Shown here one piece after another: positions 16,928 to 25,283 of a stretch of DNA of 64,000 bases (the first letter of the stretch is position 1; every line of letters begins with the position of its first letter). The notes under the pieces are model-generated. The model saw only the letters and a program-made list of their open reading frames with translations, searched no databases and was not told the origin of the DNA. The stretch lies in the NCBI RefSeq assembly GCF_014193515.1, contig NZ_BLXX01000010.1:62001-126000 (forward strand). Direction: 5' to 3'. Both the position numbers and the translations under genes were made by a program. This stretch comes from Geomonas silvestris (lineage in GTDB: Bacteria > Desulfobacterota > Desulfuromonadia > Geobacterales > Geobacteraceae).

Positions 16928-17998
16928 ATGAAACGTCTGCTCATTTTGTCCCTGGCCGCCTTGCTGGCCTGCACCGCTTGCCACCGCGAGGAAAAGGTGG
17001 TCAAGCTCGACAACTCCTACCGCTTCCTGGTGAACTTCAACGGGAAGTACGGTTACTGCGACCCCAGCGGGACCACCGTGATCCTCCCCCAGTTCGATGC
17101 GGCCTCCGTCTTCTCCGAGGGGCTTGCGGTTGTGCAGGTGAACGGCAAGAACGGCTATATCGACGTGAACGGCAAGACGGTGATCCCGCCGAGCTTCGAG
17201 TCGGCCGCGCCGTTTCTCAACGGGCGCGCCGCGGTGCGCAAGGGGAGCCGGTATGCCTACATAGGCCAGTCCGGCAAGGAGATCACCGGCTACGACTTCG
17301 TCTCGACCTTCGGCTATACCGAGGGGCTTGCCCCGGTGATCGCCCAGGTGAAGGAGGGGGCCAAGGGGGGCTTCATCGACCTCGATGGCAAGTTCGCCGT
17401 CAAGCCGCAGTTCGACGACGCCGCCAACTTCTCCGAGGGACTTGCCGCGGTGAAGGTCGGCAAGAACCACGGCTACATCGACAAGACCGGGAAGATGGTG
17501 ATCCCGCCCCAGTTCTACGACGCGGCCATGTTCCGCGACGGCCTGGCCATGGTGAAGATCAACGGCAAGTTCGGTGTGGTGGGGTACATCGACAAGACCG
17601 GCAAGATGGTGATCCCGGCCCAGTACTCCCAGGGGACCAACTTCAACGACGGTGTCGCTGCGGTGCGCCGCGAAAACAGCTGGATCCTCATCGACCGCAC
17701 CGGCAAGCAGATCATCGACAAGACCTATCCGACCCCGACGCTGTTCTCCGAGGGGCTCGCGCCGGTCATGGTGGACAAGCAGGTGGGGTACATGGACAAG
17801 ACCGGTAAGATGGTGATCAAGCCGCAGTTCGAATCGGGCTCGATCTTCGTCGACGGTTACGCGCCGGTGCGGGTGAACGGCAAGTGCGGCCTGATCAACA
17901 AGGAAGGGAAGCTGGTGGCCGAGGCCCGGTTCGTCTGGGACCAGCGCGCCATCGACCAGTACACCCACTACAACACTCATTTCAGAAAAGACCAATAG
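16928..17998 (+). CDS. WG-repeat lipoprotein
   Basis: 356 residues. Lipobox LACTAC places the lipidated cysteine near residue 18. The rest is a run of about eight WG-type repeats of ~37-45 residues, with recurring GYIDKTGKMVIPPQF and FSEGLAxV blocks, which should form a repetitive beta fold exposed in the periplasm or on the surface. WG (KWG Leptospira) repeats are common in secreted proteins of unknown partner. It lies 31 bases after resB, so it is co-transcribed with cytochrome assembly genes. The DNA of the repeats is similar enough for recombination. Confidence 0.87.
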   Translation: MKRLLILSLAALLACTACHREEKVVKLDNSYRFLVNFNGKYGYCDPSGTTVILPQFDAASVFSEGLAVVQVNGKNGYIDVNGKTVIPPSFESAAPFLNGRAAVRKGSRYAYIGQSGKEITGYDFVSTFGYTEGLAPVIAQVKEGAKGGFIDLDGKFAVKPQFDDAANFSEGLAAVKVGKNHGYIDKTGKMVIPPQFYDAAMFRDGLAMVKINGKFGVVGYIDKTGKMVIPAQYSQGTNFNDGVAAVRRENSWILIDRTGKQIIDKTYPTPTLFSEGLAPVMVDKQVGYMDKTGKMVIKPQFESGSIFVDGYAPVRVNGKCGLINKEGKLVAEARFVWDQRAIDQYTHYNTHFRKDQ

Positions 17999-18008
17999 GA
18001 AATAGAAC

Positions 18009-18428
18009 ATGCAGATCGGTCCAGGACTCGGCGTCGCCATCATGATGAACAACTACTTCCACGACATGGCCACCGGCCTGCTCGTCGGGAGCGGGTTTGC
18101 CCTCCACGCCATCATCCAGATCCAGCGGGTGATGAACACCCCCGAGGCGACCCTGTTTTTCCTCAAGACCAACCAGAAGATGGTGAAGCTTTTCAAGTTC
18201 GCCCTCTGGTGGGTGGTTTTGGGCGGGGTGCCGCGCACCATCTTCTACACGAGCTTCGAGTGGGCGAACGCTGCCGACAAGTTGCAGATCCCGGCTCTGG
18301 CGGTAAAGCACGTGATGATGTTCGCCGCAGTGGTCTGGGGAGTGATCGCCTGGCGGCGCATGCAGAAGAAGGTAGCCGTTCTCAAGGAGAGCCTCCCTGA
18401 GGAGTATCGGGCCCGGCTTGCGGAGTAG
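18009..18428 (+). CDS. Small inner-membrane protein of the cytochrome assembly operon
   Basis: 139 residues with four predicted membrane helices (about 10-35, 58-78, 95-118 with histidines in YFHDM, ALHAI and KHVMMF). Histidines placed near helix ends would suit heme binding, but this is inference. It starts ten bases after the WG lipoprotein and ends before a strong terminator, so it closes the operon. I do not recognise a named family. Confidence 0.75.
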   Translation: MQIGPGLGVAIMMNNYFHDMATGLLVGSGFALHAIIQIQRVMNTPEATLFFLKTNQKMVKLFKFALWWVVLGGVPRTIFYTSFEWANAADKLQIPALAVKHVMMFAAVVWGVIAWRRMQKKVAVLKESLPEEYRARLAE

Positions 18429-18476
18429 CCTCAAACCTGCGGCGTCATAGCCGGAAGGCGTCAGCGACAAACAGAG

Positions 18477-18516
18477 ACGAGCCGCGGTGCAAAACGCACC
18501 CGCGGCTCGTTTTTTT
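18477..18516 (+). terminator. Intrinsic terminator of the long iron/cytochrome operon
   Basis: ACGAGCCGCGG and CCGCGGCTCGT form an 11-bp stem followed by seven T residues. Confidence 0.88.
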
Positions 18517-18552
18517 GGGGTTCATCCGGGAGTTCCGGGGAAGCCGTGGGCA

Positions 18553-18668
18553 TTGGTCGCCTCTCCCCTTGCGGGAGAGGGGCAGGGTGAGGGGGAGGAG
18601 ACCAGATCATAGCAGATGGCAGCTTCACCCACCCCCCGCCCCCCTACCGTCAAGGGAGGGGGGATGTC
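18553..18668. repeat. Dispersed GC-rich intergenic repeat, two inverted halves
   Basis: The left part contains CTCTCCCCTTGCGGGAGAGG followed by AGGGTGAGGGGG. The right part carries the matching CACCC...CCCTCCC type sequence in the opposite orientation. This is a well-known style of dispersed intergenic repeat in GC-rich bacteria; it has no coding sense and sits between convergent genes. Confidence 0.55.
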
Positions 18669-18777
18669 GTTCCCGGCTGGACCTTGGGGAAGTGAGAGCG
18701 TACCAGCCAGGTTGTCGATGAAAACCGTGTCTGCCGGAAATTCATCACGTCGGAGCCGCACCACCCCGCGCCTCGGA

Positions 18778-20625
18778 TCACTTCCCTTTAAGCTGGGCCT
18801 GGGCGCGTTGCAGGTTCTGGCGTGCCACCGAGTCCTGCGGGTTCAGCTGGAGCACGGCCTCGAACTCGCGGCTTGCCTCTGCCAGGTTCCCCTGGCGCGC
18901 CAGCGCCACCCCCAGGTTGCTGCGGGCCTTGACGTCGCCCGGGGCCATCTGCAACACCTCCCGAAACACGGCTACCGCCTGGGGGAGGTCGCCCACGCCG
19001 ACCAGGGCGGTTCCGAGCGCGATGCGGGGCATGGTGAGCTCCGGACGGAGCTGGCAGGCCCGCTCGAACGCGAGGATCGCCTCGGGGAGCGCGCCGAGCT
19101 GCTGCAGGTCGTAGCCCAGGTTGTTGAACGCCTCGAAATGGTTGGGGTTGAGGCGCAGCACGGTCTGGTATTCCCGCACCGCCCCCGCGAAGTCCCCCTT
19201 GGTATCGAGGGCGACCCCCAGGTTGTAGTGCGCGGTCGCGAACTGCGGGTTGATGCGCAGGGACGCCAGGTGGGACTCGATCGCCCCGGCAAGATCCCCC
19301 TTTTCTAAAAGCTCCACCCCCAGGTTGTCGAGGATGATGTTGTTGTCCCGGGTCGCCTGCACCGTATGCCGGTAGAGCGTGATGCTGTCTTTCCAGTACC
19401 CTACCTGGTGCCAGGTGAGCGCCGAAAAAACGGCGAGCACGAGCGCCGCGGCGGCCGGCAGTACCCAGCGCTGCAGCTGCCGTTTCTCGCCCAGTTCGCC
19501 AAGCCCCCAGCTCGCCATCACGAAGATCCCGACCAGCGGCAGGTAGCTGTAGCGATCGGCCATGGCCTGCCCGCCGACCTGAACCAGCCCGATGACCGGC
19601 AGCAGGGTGACCAGGTACCAGAACCAGCCGACGGGAAGATAGCGGAAGCGGCTGCCGAAACGAAGGACCAGGTACGAGGTGAGGACGAGGAAGCAAAGCC
19701 CCCCGGCGATCTGCCACCAGGGAAGCTCGGCCGAGAAGGGGTAGTAGACCGCGAGGTCGGCGGGCCAGACCGTCTTGGCCAGGTAGGCGGCGTAGGAGAC
19801 CACGCTGTTTTCCAGCCTGGGGAAGACCGGGATGCGCTGCAGGTCCATGACCGAACCGCCGCGCTGCTGTGCGGCAACGGTAATGAGCGAGGAGGCGAGC
19901 GCCGCGGCCAGAAACGGCACTTTCTCCAGGATGAGAGGCTTCAACCTTGGCCAGCAGGTGCGCACCCCGCCGCTCAACTCGAAGCGCTTAAGCGGCCAGT
20001 AATCGACCAGCGCCAACATGATCGGCAGGGTGACCAGCATCGGCTTCGCGAAGAGCCCGCAAAGGTAGGCGCCCAGGGCGAGCAGGTAGGCCGTAACCCC
20101 GGGGCGGGACGCGTAACGGCGGTACAGGATGAGGGTGAGAAAGCAGAACAGAGCGCTCAACACGTCCTTGCGCTCGGCGGCCCAGGCGACCGACTCGACG
20201 TGCAGGGGGTGCAGCGCGAACAGGGCCGCCACCAGCCAGCTCCGCCAGAAGGCTTCGGTGGCCCGGTACAGGAAGAAGAGCAGCAAAAGCGCGGCGACTA
20301 TGTGCAGCGCCAGGTTCGTCAGGTGGTGACCGGCGGGAGCCATCCCCCAGAGTTGCACGTCGATAAGGTGCGAGATCCAGGTCAGGGGGTGCCAGTTGCT
20401 CGCATAGAGCGAGGTGAAGGCCCAGCGGACGGAATCGGGGGTGAGCCCCTGGGACATATTCGGGTTTGCCGTCAGGTATTGGGTGTCGTCGAAAGAGACG
20501 AACCGGTGCCCTGCGACCTGTGCATAGACTGCGGCGGTGAGAAAGACAAGCAATAGAGCTGCTAGAATGTGCTGGAGACGGTTGCCTGATGCTTTGGACG
20601 CAATGGGTGAATCACCTTGGTTCAT
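18778..20625 (-). CDS. Tmtc-like membrane glycosyltransferase with C-terminal TPR repeats
   Basis: 615 residues from the ATG at 20625 (CTGGAGA a few bases upstream). The first ~400 residues form about ten membrane helices, with an acidic pair in FVSFDDTQYL in the first periplasmic loop, as in GT-C glycosyltransferases of the protein O-mannosyltransferase/Tmtc group. Residues ~410-610 hold five or six TPR units (NPQFATAHYNLGVAL-type). The likely role is transfer of a sugar from a lipid carrier to a periplasmic acceptor; donor and acceptor are unknown. It is monocistronic and convergent with the cytochrome operon. Confidence 0.83.
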   Translation of the reverse strand: MNQGDSPIASKASGNRLQHILAALLLVFLTAAVYAQVAGHRFVSFDDTQYLTANPNMSQGLTPDSVRWAFTSLYASNWHPLTWISHLIDVQLWGMAPAGHHLTNLALHIVAALLLLFFLYRATEAFWRSWLVAALFALHPLHVESVAWAAERKDVLSALFCFLTLILYRRYASRPGVTAYLLALGAYLCGLFAKPMLVTLPIMLALVDYWPLKRFELSGGVRTCWPRLKPLILEKVPFLAAALASSLITVAAQQRGGSVMDLQRIPVFPRLENSVVSYAAYLAKTVWPADLAVYYPFSAELPWWQIAGGLCFLVLTSYLVLRFGSRFRYLPVGWFWYLVTLLPVIGLVQVGGQAMADRYSYLPLVGIFVMASWGLGELGEKRQLQRWVLPAAAALVLAVFSALTWHQVGYWKDSITLYRHTVQATRDNNIILDNLGVELLEKGDLAGAIESHLASLRINPQFATAHYNLGVALDTKGDFAGAVREYQTVLRLNPNHFEAFNNLGYDLQQLGALPEAILAFERACQLRPELTMPRIALGTALVGVGDLPQAVAVFREVLQMAPGDVKARSNLGVALARQGNLAEASREFEAVLQLNPQDSVARQNLQRAQAQLKGK

Positions 20626-20721
20626 TGGTATCTCCAGAGATGGGCTGGCCGATAGTACCCCAGGACCCGAGGTAAGTGCAACTGATTGCTGAACATTACT
20701 CCCGGTAACCTGGAAATTCTG

Positions 20722-20751
20722 TTGACGACCTCGAAACGGTGGTGTTATGGT
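20722..20751 (+). promoter_or_regulatory. Candidate sigma-70 promoter for the second ccsA
   Basis: TTGACG (20722-20727), an 18-base spacer and TATGGT (20746-20751), about 55 bases before the ATG at 20806. Confidence 0.4.
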
Positions 20752-20805
20752 CACGCAGCACGGAACTCCACGTGTCACAAGGACTTACTCTAAGGGCGCA
20801 CCGGC

Positions 20806-21642
20806 ATGTCTAACCTAGAAACAGTACTCTTCTGGATCACCCTGGGCATCTACGCGATTGTCTGCGGGGGGTTCATCTATTCCATCGTCTTCAAGAACGA
20901 GCGTCCGCTCCCCAAGCTGACCGCGCTGCTTACGGCGGGACTGGTGCTGCACAGCGCAACCATTGCGGTGCGCTTTGCCAGTACCGGCCATCTCCCCTGG
21001 TCGGGAGACTACGAGTACGCGCTGATGGGGGGATGGTTCATCATCGCGGCGTCGCTCTTCGTGGCCCGGCGCACCAAGGAGATGCAGCCTGTGGCGGCCG
21101 CCACGGTGCCGCTGGTCGTGGTGATGATGGGGTACGGGGTGATGCGTAACCCGACCCTGACCCCGATGGCCGCGAGCCTCAAGACCGGTTGGCTCTACAT
21201 CCACGTCTACTTCGCCTGGCTCTCCTTCTGCTCCTACACCCTGGCCATGGCCGCCGGCGTCATGTACCTCCTGAAGCGCCCTGCCGCAGGCGACCAGTCC
21301 CAGCACCCTTTCTACGACCGGTTTCCCAGCCTCGAGCGCCTGGACGAGTTGATCTTCCGCTACATCGTCTTCGGATTCGTGACCGATTCCATCATGCTGG
21401 TTGCCGGTTCCATCTGGGCCGAAGGGCTCTGGGGGAGTTACTGGAACTGGGATCCGGTGGAGACCTGGTCGCTCATCTCCTATCTCATCTACGGCATCAT
21501 CATCCATCTCAGGGTCACCATGGGGTGCAAGGGGACCAAGCAGGCCTGGCTTGCGGTGGCGGCCCTCACCACGGTGGTGATCTCCTTCTTCGGGGTGACC
21601 TTCGTGGTCAACTCCAGTCTGCACGTCTTCCAGGTCCGTTAA
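20806..21642 (+). CDS. ccsA: CcsA-family cytochrome c assembly protein, second copy
   Basis: 278 residues, the same length as the copy at 14689 and alignable end to end. It keeps the heme WWD motif (WGSYWNWDPVETWS, near residue 209) and the histidines in VLHS, YIHVYFAW and IHLRVT. No ResB gene is adjacent; a membrane protein and a radical SAM enzyme follow. It could serve as an alternative heme handler working with one of the several ResB proteins 4-9 kb upstream. Confidence 0.92.
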   Translation: MSNLETVLFWITLGIYAIVCGGFIYSIVFKNERPLPKLTALLTAGLVLHSATIAVRFASTGHLPWSGDYEYALMGGWFIIAASLFVARRTKEMQPVAAATVPLVVVMMGYGVMRNPTLTPMAASLKTGWLYIHVYFAWLSFCSYTLAMAAGVMYLLKRPAAGDQSQHPFYDRFPSLERLDELIFRYIVFGFVTDSIMLVAGSIWAEGLWGSYWNWDPVETWSLISYLIYGIIIHLRVTMGCKGTKQAWLAVAALTTVVISFFGVTFVVNSSLHVFQVR

Positions 21643-21711
21643 GCAGCCTCCGGCGCGAAACCGGTACCACTTCGCCGCACGCCGCGCCGGGAAGGGCTGA
21701 AGGCACACTCT

Positions 21712-22110
21712 ATGGAAAAAACCATTCTCCTGCAGGCCGTCATCTGGATGAACCTCGCCCTGGTCTTCTACACCTGGGCCGTGTTCAGCGGGCGGCGCCA
21801 GGGGCTGCACGCCAAGCACCTGGTGATCTTCGGCATCGGCCTTTTGTGCGACTACCTGGGGACCCACCAGATGAACATCTTCGCCCAGAGCTTCGGCAAA
21901 GCGCCGGAGTGGCACAACATCACCGGCATCGCGTCCCTGGGCGGGATGGCGTTTCATTTCCTGTTGGCGCTCATCGCCGCGCTGGCCCACAAGACCGAGT
22001 CCGTGAACCGGGTCTTTCACCGGGTCAGCCTCACCATCTACAGCTGCTGGCTGATCGCCTTCTTCTCCGGCGCCATCTCTGGGATGATGAGGATGCATGG
22101 GCACCATTGA
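21712..22110 (+). CDS. HsmA-type (TIGR03987) membrane protein
   Basis: 132 residues with four membrane helices. The blocks FYTWAVFSGRR, KHLVIFGIGLLCDYLGTHQM, HNITGIASLGGMAFHF and a terminal FHRVSLTIYSCWLIAFFSGAISGM match what I remember of the HsmA/TIGR03987 family of small membrane proteins. Several histidines lie near helix ends. Function not established. It is 69 bases after ccsA, and its end overlaps the next reading frame if the upstream radical SAM start is used. Confidence 0.7.
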   Translation: MEKTILLQAVIWMNLALVFYTWAVFSGRRQGLHAKHLVIFGIGLLCDYLGTHQMNIFAQSFGKAPEWHNITGIASLGGMAFHFLLALIAALAHKTESVNRVFHRVSLTIYSCWLIAFFSGAISGMMRMHGHH

Positions 22111-23587
22111 CAGCTGTCCACCCCCCTTTAACCCTATGTCCTCTCCACCCAAAAAAGTCCTCCTGGTAACCCCTCCCTACCACTACGGCTTGACCGACGT
22201 CTTGGGGCGCTGGATTCCGCTCAACCTGGTCTACCTGGCCGGCGCCGCCCGTCAGGCGGGAGCGGATCCGGAGATCTACGACGCCCAGGTCCTGAGCCAC
22301 GGTTTCCCGGAGATCGAGGCCAAGCTCGCGGCCGCGAGCCCCGACGTGGTTGCGGTCGGCGCCGTCACCGCCGCGGTGAACGATGCCCTGCGCATCCTGG
22401 AACTGGCCAAGAAACTCAACCCGGCGACGGTAACCGTGCTGGGCGGGGTGCACGCGAGTTTCCTGTACCGCGAGATCCTGGAAAGCTCGCCCGCGGTGGA
22501 CTTCGTGGCGCTCGGGGAAGGGGAGGCGACCTTCCGCGAACTCCTGGAAACCCTCTCGGAGTCCGGCGACCCGAAGGCGGTCGCCGGGCTCGCCCTGCGC
22601 CAGGGGGAGCGGATCGTCACCAGCGCCGCGCGGGCTCCCGAACTGGACCTGGATCGGCTCCCGGCCGCCTGGGACCTCCTGGATTGGAGCAACTACCGCT
22701 ACCAGGTACTCCCGGATTCCCGCTTGGGCTCCATCGCCACCTCGCGTGGCTGCGCGCACGACTGCAGCTTCTGCTCGCAGCAGCTGTTCTGGGGGCACTC
22801 CTGGCGCGGGCGCACCCCCGCGGCGGTGGTCGAGGAGATCGCCCTGCTGCACGGGCGCTACGGCGTCGACGTGCTGCAGCTGACCGACGAACACCCGACC
22901 CGCGACCCAAAGCGCTGGGAGGCGCTGCTCGACCTGCTCATCGAGCATGCGCTGCCGGTGCGCCTGATCCTGGAGACCCGGGTCTCCGACCTGATCCGGG
23001 ACCGCGACATCATCGCCAAGTACAAAAAGGCCGGCGTGATCCACGTCTCGATCGGCGTGGAGTCCCTCGAACAGGCCCGGCTCGACGAGGTGCACAAGGG
23101 GCAGCGGGTGGAGGAGGCCCAGCAGGCGGTCGAGCTGTTGCGGGAAAACGGCATCGTCTCGGAGATCTCGCTGGTGCTCGGCTTCCCCGACGACACGCAG
23201 CAGACGGTCGCGCAGGCGCTCAGATTCGCGCAGCTGCTCAACCCCGACTCCGCGAACTTCCTCCCGCTCACCCCCTGGCCCTACACGCCGCTCTACCGGG
23301 AGCTCAACGAGCTGATCCGGGAAACCGACTTCTCGCGCTACAACCTGATCGATCCGGTGCTCGAGCCGCATGGGATGACCCTCGCCCAGCTCGACCTTGC
23401 CCTCACCGACTGCTTCCGCAAGTTCTACATGGGGAAGGTCTTCGAGGTGATGACCATGAAGGACGAGTTCCGGCGCGGCTACATGGTGCGCGCCACCAAG
23501 CTGATCATGGCCAGCGCGTTCGTCATGAAGAAGTTCGGCATGCTGGTAAAGGCGATGATGCCGGGGAAACTTGGTGGGAAGAAATAG
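22097..23587 (+). CDS. B12-binding radical SAM protein (BchE-like)
   Basis: 496 residues from the ATG at 22097, which has GAGGA five bases upstream and overlaps the previous gene; an in-frame ATG at 22136 (483 residues) gives the more usual N-terminus but has no ribosome site. Residues ~20-150 form a cobalamin-binding Rossmann domain; the radical SAM domain follows with CAHDCSFC (C219, C223, C226) binding the 4Fe-4S cluster. The C-terminal ~100 residues resemble the BchE/HpnJ-type tail. Such enzymes perform cobalamin-dependent methylation, cyclisation or rearrangement; the substrate cannot be read from sequence. Confidence 0.87.
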   Translation: MGTIDSCPPPFNPMSSPPKKVLLVTPPYHYGLTDVLGRWIPLNLVYLAGAARQAGADPEIYDAQVLSHGFPEIEAKLAAASPDVVAVGAVTAAVNDALRILELAKKLNPATVTVLGGVHASFLYREILESSPAVDFVALGEGEATFRELLETLSESGDPKAVAGLALRQGERIVTSAARAPELDLDRLPAAWDLLDWSNYRYQVLPDSRLGSIATSRGCAHDCSFCSQQLFWGHSWRGRTPAAVVEEIALLHGRYGVDVLQLTDEHPTRDPKRWEALLDLLIEHALPVRLILETRVSDLIRDRDIIAKYKKAGVIHVSIGVESLEQARLDEVHKGQRVEEAQQAVELLRENGIVSEISLVLGFPDDTQQTVAQALRFAQLLNPDSANFLPLTPWPYTPLYRELNELIRETDFSRYNLIDPVLEPHGMTLAQLDLALTDCFRKFYMGKVFEVMTMKDEFRRGYMVRATKLIMASAFVMKKFGMLVKAMMPGKLGGKK

Positions 23588-23611
23588 GTAGGCAGGTGCC
23601 CGGAGGTGGTC

Positions 23612-24118
23612 ATGAAAGGGAAGAAGGTCGTGGTGAACGACCTGATGCAGACGGATTACGTCTACTACCTCACCGAGCCGGTTGGAGAGAACTTCGATCC
23701 CGAGTTCAAGCCGGAGCTCACCCCGAAGGAGCTTTTGGAGCTGGGGGTCTTTGGGGGGAAGTACCTGACCGACTGCCGCGACGAGTTCCCGGCCGACTGG
23801 TTCGAAAACGCGAAGCTCTGCCACGAGTTCCACGATCCGAAGTTGAACTTCTTCGGGGTGAACGCCTCGAAGCCCCTGTCGTACTGGAGAGAGAAGGGGT
23901 GGATCCACAGCGACGACCCGCGCGGCTGGTTCCAGTGGTACTGCCGGTACTACCTGGGGAGGCGGGGGCCCGACGACCAGCGTCAGATCAAGCGCTGGAA
24001 GGCGATCGCCAGGCACATAGGGCAATTGCGCAAGAACTGCCCGGAAGGGGTGTTAAGCTGCCGCAGGAAACAGCGCCAGGCGCTTTTGCACTGGGCCTAC
24101 GACAGCAGGAAGATGTGA
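23612..24118 (+). CDS. Conserved cytosolic protein of unknown function
   Basis: 168 residues from the ATG at 23612, with GGAGG five bases before it. No signal peptide or membrane segment. Highly ordered motifs include DPEFKPELTPKELLELGVFG, DCRDEFPADWF, FFGVNASKPLSYW and RGWFQWYCRYYLGRR, followed by a basic C-terminus (RQRQALLHWAYDSRK). From memory this resembles a family also seen in fungi and algae with no assigned function; not checked. The tryptophan- and arginine-rich core might bind nucleic acid or a nucleotide. It follows the radical SAM gene by 24 bases, so it is probably co-transcribed. Confidence 0.75.
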   Translation: MKGKKVVVNDLMQTDYVYYLTEPVGENFDPEFKPELTPKELLELGVFGGKYLTDCRDEFPADWFENAKLCHEFHDPKLNFFGVNASKPLSYWREKGWIHSDDPRGWFQWYCRYYLGRRGPDDQRQIKRWKAIARHIGQLRKNCPEGVLSCRRKQRQALLHWAYDSRKM

Positions 24119-24142
24119 AAGGCAGAGGGCTAGCCCCTGCTT

Positions 24143-24451
24143 CTACCTTCCTTTCTCGATGATGTCCGGCGGGGTGTCCTGGGGGGATCCCGGCAGCTTT
24201 CTGCCGCAGCGTTCGCAGCACTGCTCGCAGCCGCTTTTGTTGTCCTGCTCGGTGCCTTCTTCGCTGGTGGTGATCGGTTTCTTGGCTGCCTTGCACTTCT
24301 GGCAGCAGTCGCAGTCGTCTTCCTGGGACTTGTCCCGCTGGTCGGTACGCCCCGGGGGAAGCTGTACCGGTTCCTCGAAGGTCGCCGCCAGACTCTCCAG
24401 AGGCAGCATCGACCAGATCAGCAATCCGATGATCAGCGCATACTTTTTCAT
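24143..24451 (-). CDS. Small secreted cysteine-rich protein
   Basis: 102 residues. GGAGG lies six bases upstream of the ATG at 24451. A signal peptide (1-22, ...SLAA) is followed by an acidic and lysine-rich mature part with eight cysteines in two clusters, CDCCQKC and CEQCCERC, separated by ~28 residues. This pattern suits metal binding or disulfide pairing in the periplasm. No family recognised. It is convergent with the preceding gene and has its own promoter. Confidence 0.75.
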   Translation of the reverse strand: MKKYALIIGLLIWSMLPLESLAATFEEPVQLPPGRTDQRDKSQEDDCDCCQKCKAAKKPITTSEEGTEQDNKSGCEQCCERCGRKLPGSPQDTPPDIIEKGR

Positions 24452-24546
24452 GTCTTTCCTCCCGTTGTTCCAGCTCCAACTCCCATCTTCATGGCTCCTC
24501 TCGGCGGATCACGGCAATCACAACCGGCCGGATCCGCGACACACAA

Positions 24547-24574
24547 GTATTAACATGGGCTCATGCCATGTCAA
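24547..24574 (-). promoter_or_regulatory. Candidate sigma-70 promoter of the cysteine-rich protein
   Basis: On the minus strand TTGACA (24574-24569), a 16-base spacer and TAATAC (24552-24547), about 95 bases before the ATG. Confidence 0.4.
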
Positions 24575-24680
24575 ACGCCGAAAGGACAATTAAAGGGTGT
24601 GTGCCGCCTGTCATTGCGGCAGCGGGAGAGGTGCGTGTTGACAGTGCCGGTGCGGCCAGAGTGTTCAGTTAGCTTTCCCT

Positions 24681-24710
24681 TGACAGCTAAAGGGGCGCGC
24701 GCCTACAAAA
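24681..24710 (+). promoter_or_regulatory. Candidate sigma-70 promoter of the phosphoesterase gene
   Basis: TTGACA (24681-24686), an 18-base spacer and TACAAA (24705-24710), about 75 bases before the coding start. Confidence 0.45.
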
Positions 24711-24786
24711 GAACTGAGGAAGCCGGAACGGTCGTTTTTTAGATGATGGGAGGGGGGCGGCGGACCAGTTGGAGAGGATGGACGCG

Positions 24787-25251
24787 ATGCTGATCGGTGT
24801 CATCTCGGATACCCACGGGCTGCTCAGGCCCGAGGCGCTCAGGATACTCAGGGGGGCGGACCACATCATCCACGCCGGGGATATCGGTACCCCCGAGGTG
24901 ATCTACGGTTTGAGGGCCCTGGCGCCGGTGACGGCGGTGCGCGGCAACGTGGACCGCGGCGCCTGGGTCGAGGATTTCCCGCAGCGCCGGCTGCTGACCC
25001 TGGACGGTGTGGCGCTGCTGGTCCTGCACGACCGCCACGAGCTTTTGGCAGAACCGGCGGATTCCGAGGTGCGGGTCATCGTCACCGGGCATTCGCACCG
25101 GGCGCTTGTCGAAGAGAGGGAAGGGGTGCTCTACCTGAACCCGGGGAGCGCCGGGCCGCGCCGCTTCCGGCTCCCGGTGACGGTCGCGCTGCTCACCGTC
25201 AATGAGGGGAAGCTCGGCGTGGAGATCGTGGACCTGGGACCGCTGCGCTGA
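24787..25251 (+). CDS. YfcE/MJ0936-type metallophosphoesterase
   Basis: 154 residues from the ATG at 24787; GGAGAGG nine bases upstream favours this start over the in-frame ATG at 24778. The calcineurin-like metal-site motifs are complete: SDTHG (D8, H10), HAGDIG, GNVD, LHDRH and GHSHR. Small single-domain members hydrolyse phosphodiester bonds with two Mn or Fe ions; the physiological substrate is generally unknown. Convergent with the PilZ gene. Confidence 0.87.
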   Translation: MLIGVISDTHGLLRPEALRILRGADHIIHAGDIGTPEVIYGLRALAPVTAVRGNVDRGAWVEDFPQRRLLTLDGVALLVLHDRHELLAEPADSEVRVIVTGHSHRALVEEREGVLYLNPGSAGPRRFRLPVTVALLTVNEGKLGVEIVDLGPLR

Positions 25252-25283
25252 CCGGAAAGGGAAGGCCTGGCGAGGAGCGCCGT

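Noticed and set aside
18553-18668. Insertion sequence or transposon end
   Set aside because: No transposase or target duplication; it reads as a short dispersed repeat beside a terminator.
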